Shown in pieces: positions 6,112 to 6,265 of a DNA stretch of 6,265 bases. Location: contig JAHEKK010000200.1 of NCBI GenBank assembly GCA_024638395.1, forward strand, positions 1 through 6,265. Direction: 5' to 3'. A program made the translations under genes and the position numbers. The stretch comes from Gemmatimonadota bacterium (GTDB lineage: Bacteria > Gemmatimonadota > Gemmatimonadetes > Longimicrobiales > Gaopeijiaceae). The stretch's first letter is position 1. Each line of letters opens with the position of its first letter. The notes beneath the pieces are model-generated. The model had not been told where the DNA came from. It saw only the letters and a program-made list of their open reading frames with translations, and did no database searches.

Positions 6112-6265
6112 AGACGGCGGCGAAGAGGGACGCGCGAGGGCTGATCTGGGTCTTCCTGGGGCTGCTCGTGACCGGTCCGGCGCTGTCCCCGTCGGAAGCC
6201 TCGAGCCAGGTCGTAGCCATCGTGAACGGGGATGTCCACACGGTGTCCGGGCCCGTCATACGAGG
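6108..6265 (+). CDS. Exported amidohydrolase, N-terminal fragment (second of tandem pair)
   Basis: Only 52 complete codons lie in the window and the frame is open to the right edge. The protein starts MKTAAKRDARGLIWVFLGLL and continues VTGPALSPSEASSQ, a clear signal peptide with a likely cut around EAS-SQ. It then reads VVAIVNGDVHTVSGPVIRG, which is the first strand pair of the amidohydrolase beta-sandwich (compare VIRGATILTGTGERIEGG in the preceding gene). The metal-binding motifs would lie beyond the window, so the family call rests on this short stretch and on position. ATGA overlap with the preceding stop (6108-6111) and a good ribosome binding site indicate translational coupling. The two exported paralogues may form a complex or act on related substrates; this is inference. 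Confidence 0.75.
   Translation, partial: MKTAAKRDARGLIWVFLGLLVTGPALSPSEASSQVVAIVNGDVHTVSGPVIR

Overview
This GC-rich, densely packed bacterial window holds six protein-coding genes. I see no RNA genes, insertion sequences, CRISPR array or prophage genes. The gene content suggests a heterotrophic, envelope-rich bacterium of the Gemmatimonadota or a related group such as Acidobacteriota: a secreted TolB-type propeller/amidohydrolase fusion, exported imidazolonepropionase-like amidohydrolases in tandem, a DinB-family protein of the 'GFHLRHIPG' type and a TPR lipoprotein. This placement is inferred from family flavour, not from a marker gene.

Layout, left to right. (1) Positions 1-2272, minus strand: the N-terminal 757 residues of a large secreted protein. 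It has a signal peptide, about ten PD40/TolB-like propeller blades and the start of an amidohydrolase domain with its HxH metal motif; its C-terminus lies outside the window. (2) Positions 2273-2401: a 129-bp divergent spacer. (3) Positions 2402-3200, plus strand: a compact two-gene unit, a Rof/YaeO-like Rho-binding antiterminator followed by a DinB-family putative metalloprotein, overlapping by 8 bases. (4) Positions 3197-4519, minus strand: a lipoprotein with four TPR-like hairpins and a C-terminal domain resembling CsgG/LpoB/TolB-N folds. It converges on the DinB gene, and the two stop codons share the tetranucleotide CTAG. (5) Positions 4520-4683: a 164-bp divergent spacer with a 19-bp direct repeat (16 of 19 identical) whose core is a perfect odd-centred palindrome, plus a G5/C5 hairpin. 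(6) Positions 4684-6265, plus strand: two translationally coupled exported amidohydrolases; the first is complete, the second has only its first 52 codons here.

How the genes may work together. The amidohydrolases at both ends probably hydrolyse amide or peptide-like compounds outside the cytoplasm, but the sequence does not give their substrates. The Rof-DinB pair is cytoplasmic and looks like a small regulatory or stress unit. Its tail-to-tail overlap with the lipoprotein gene leaves no room for a conventional terminator between them, which is noteworthy because Rof proteins act on Rho. The paired palindromic repeats in the second divergent spacer are the best candidate for an undescribed regulatory element. 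I found no convincing new multi-gene system.
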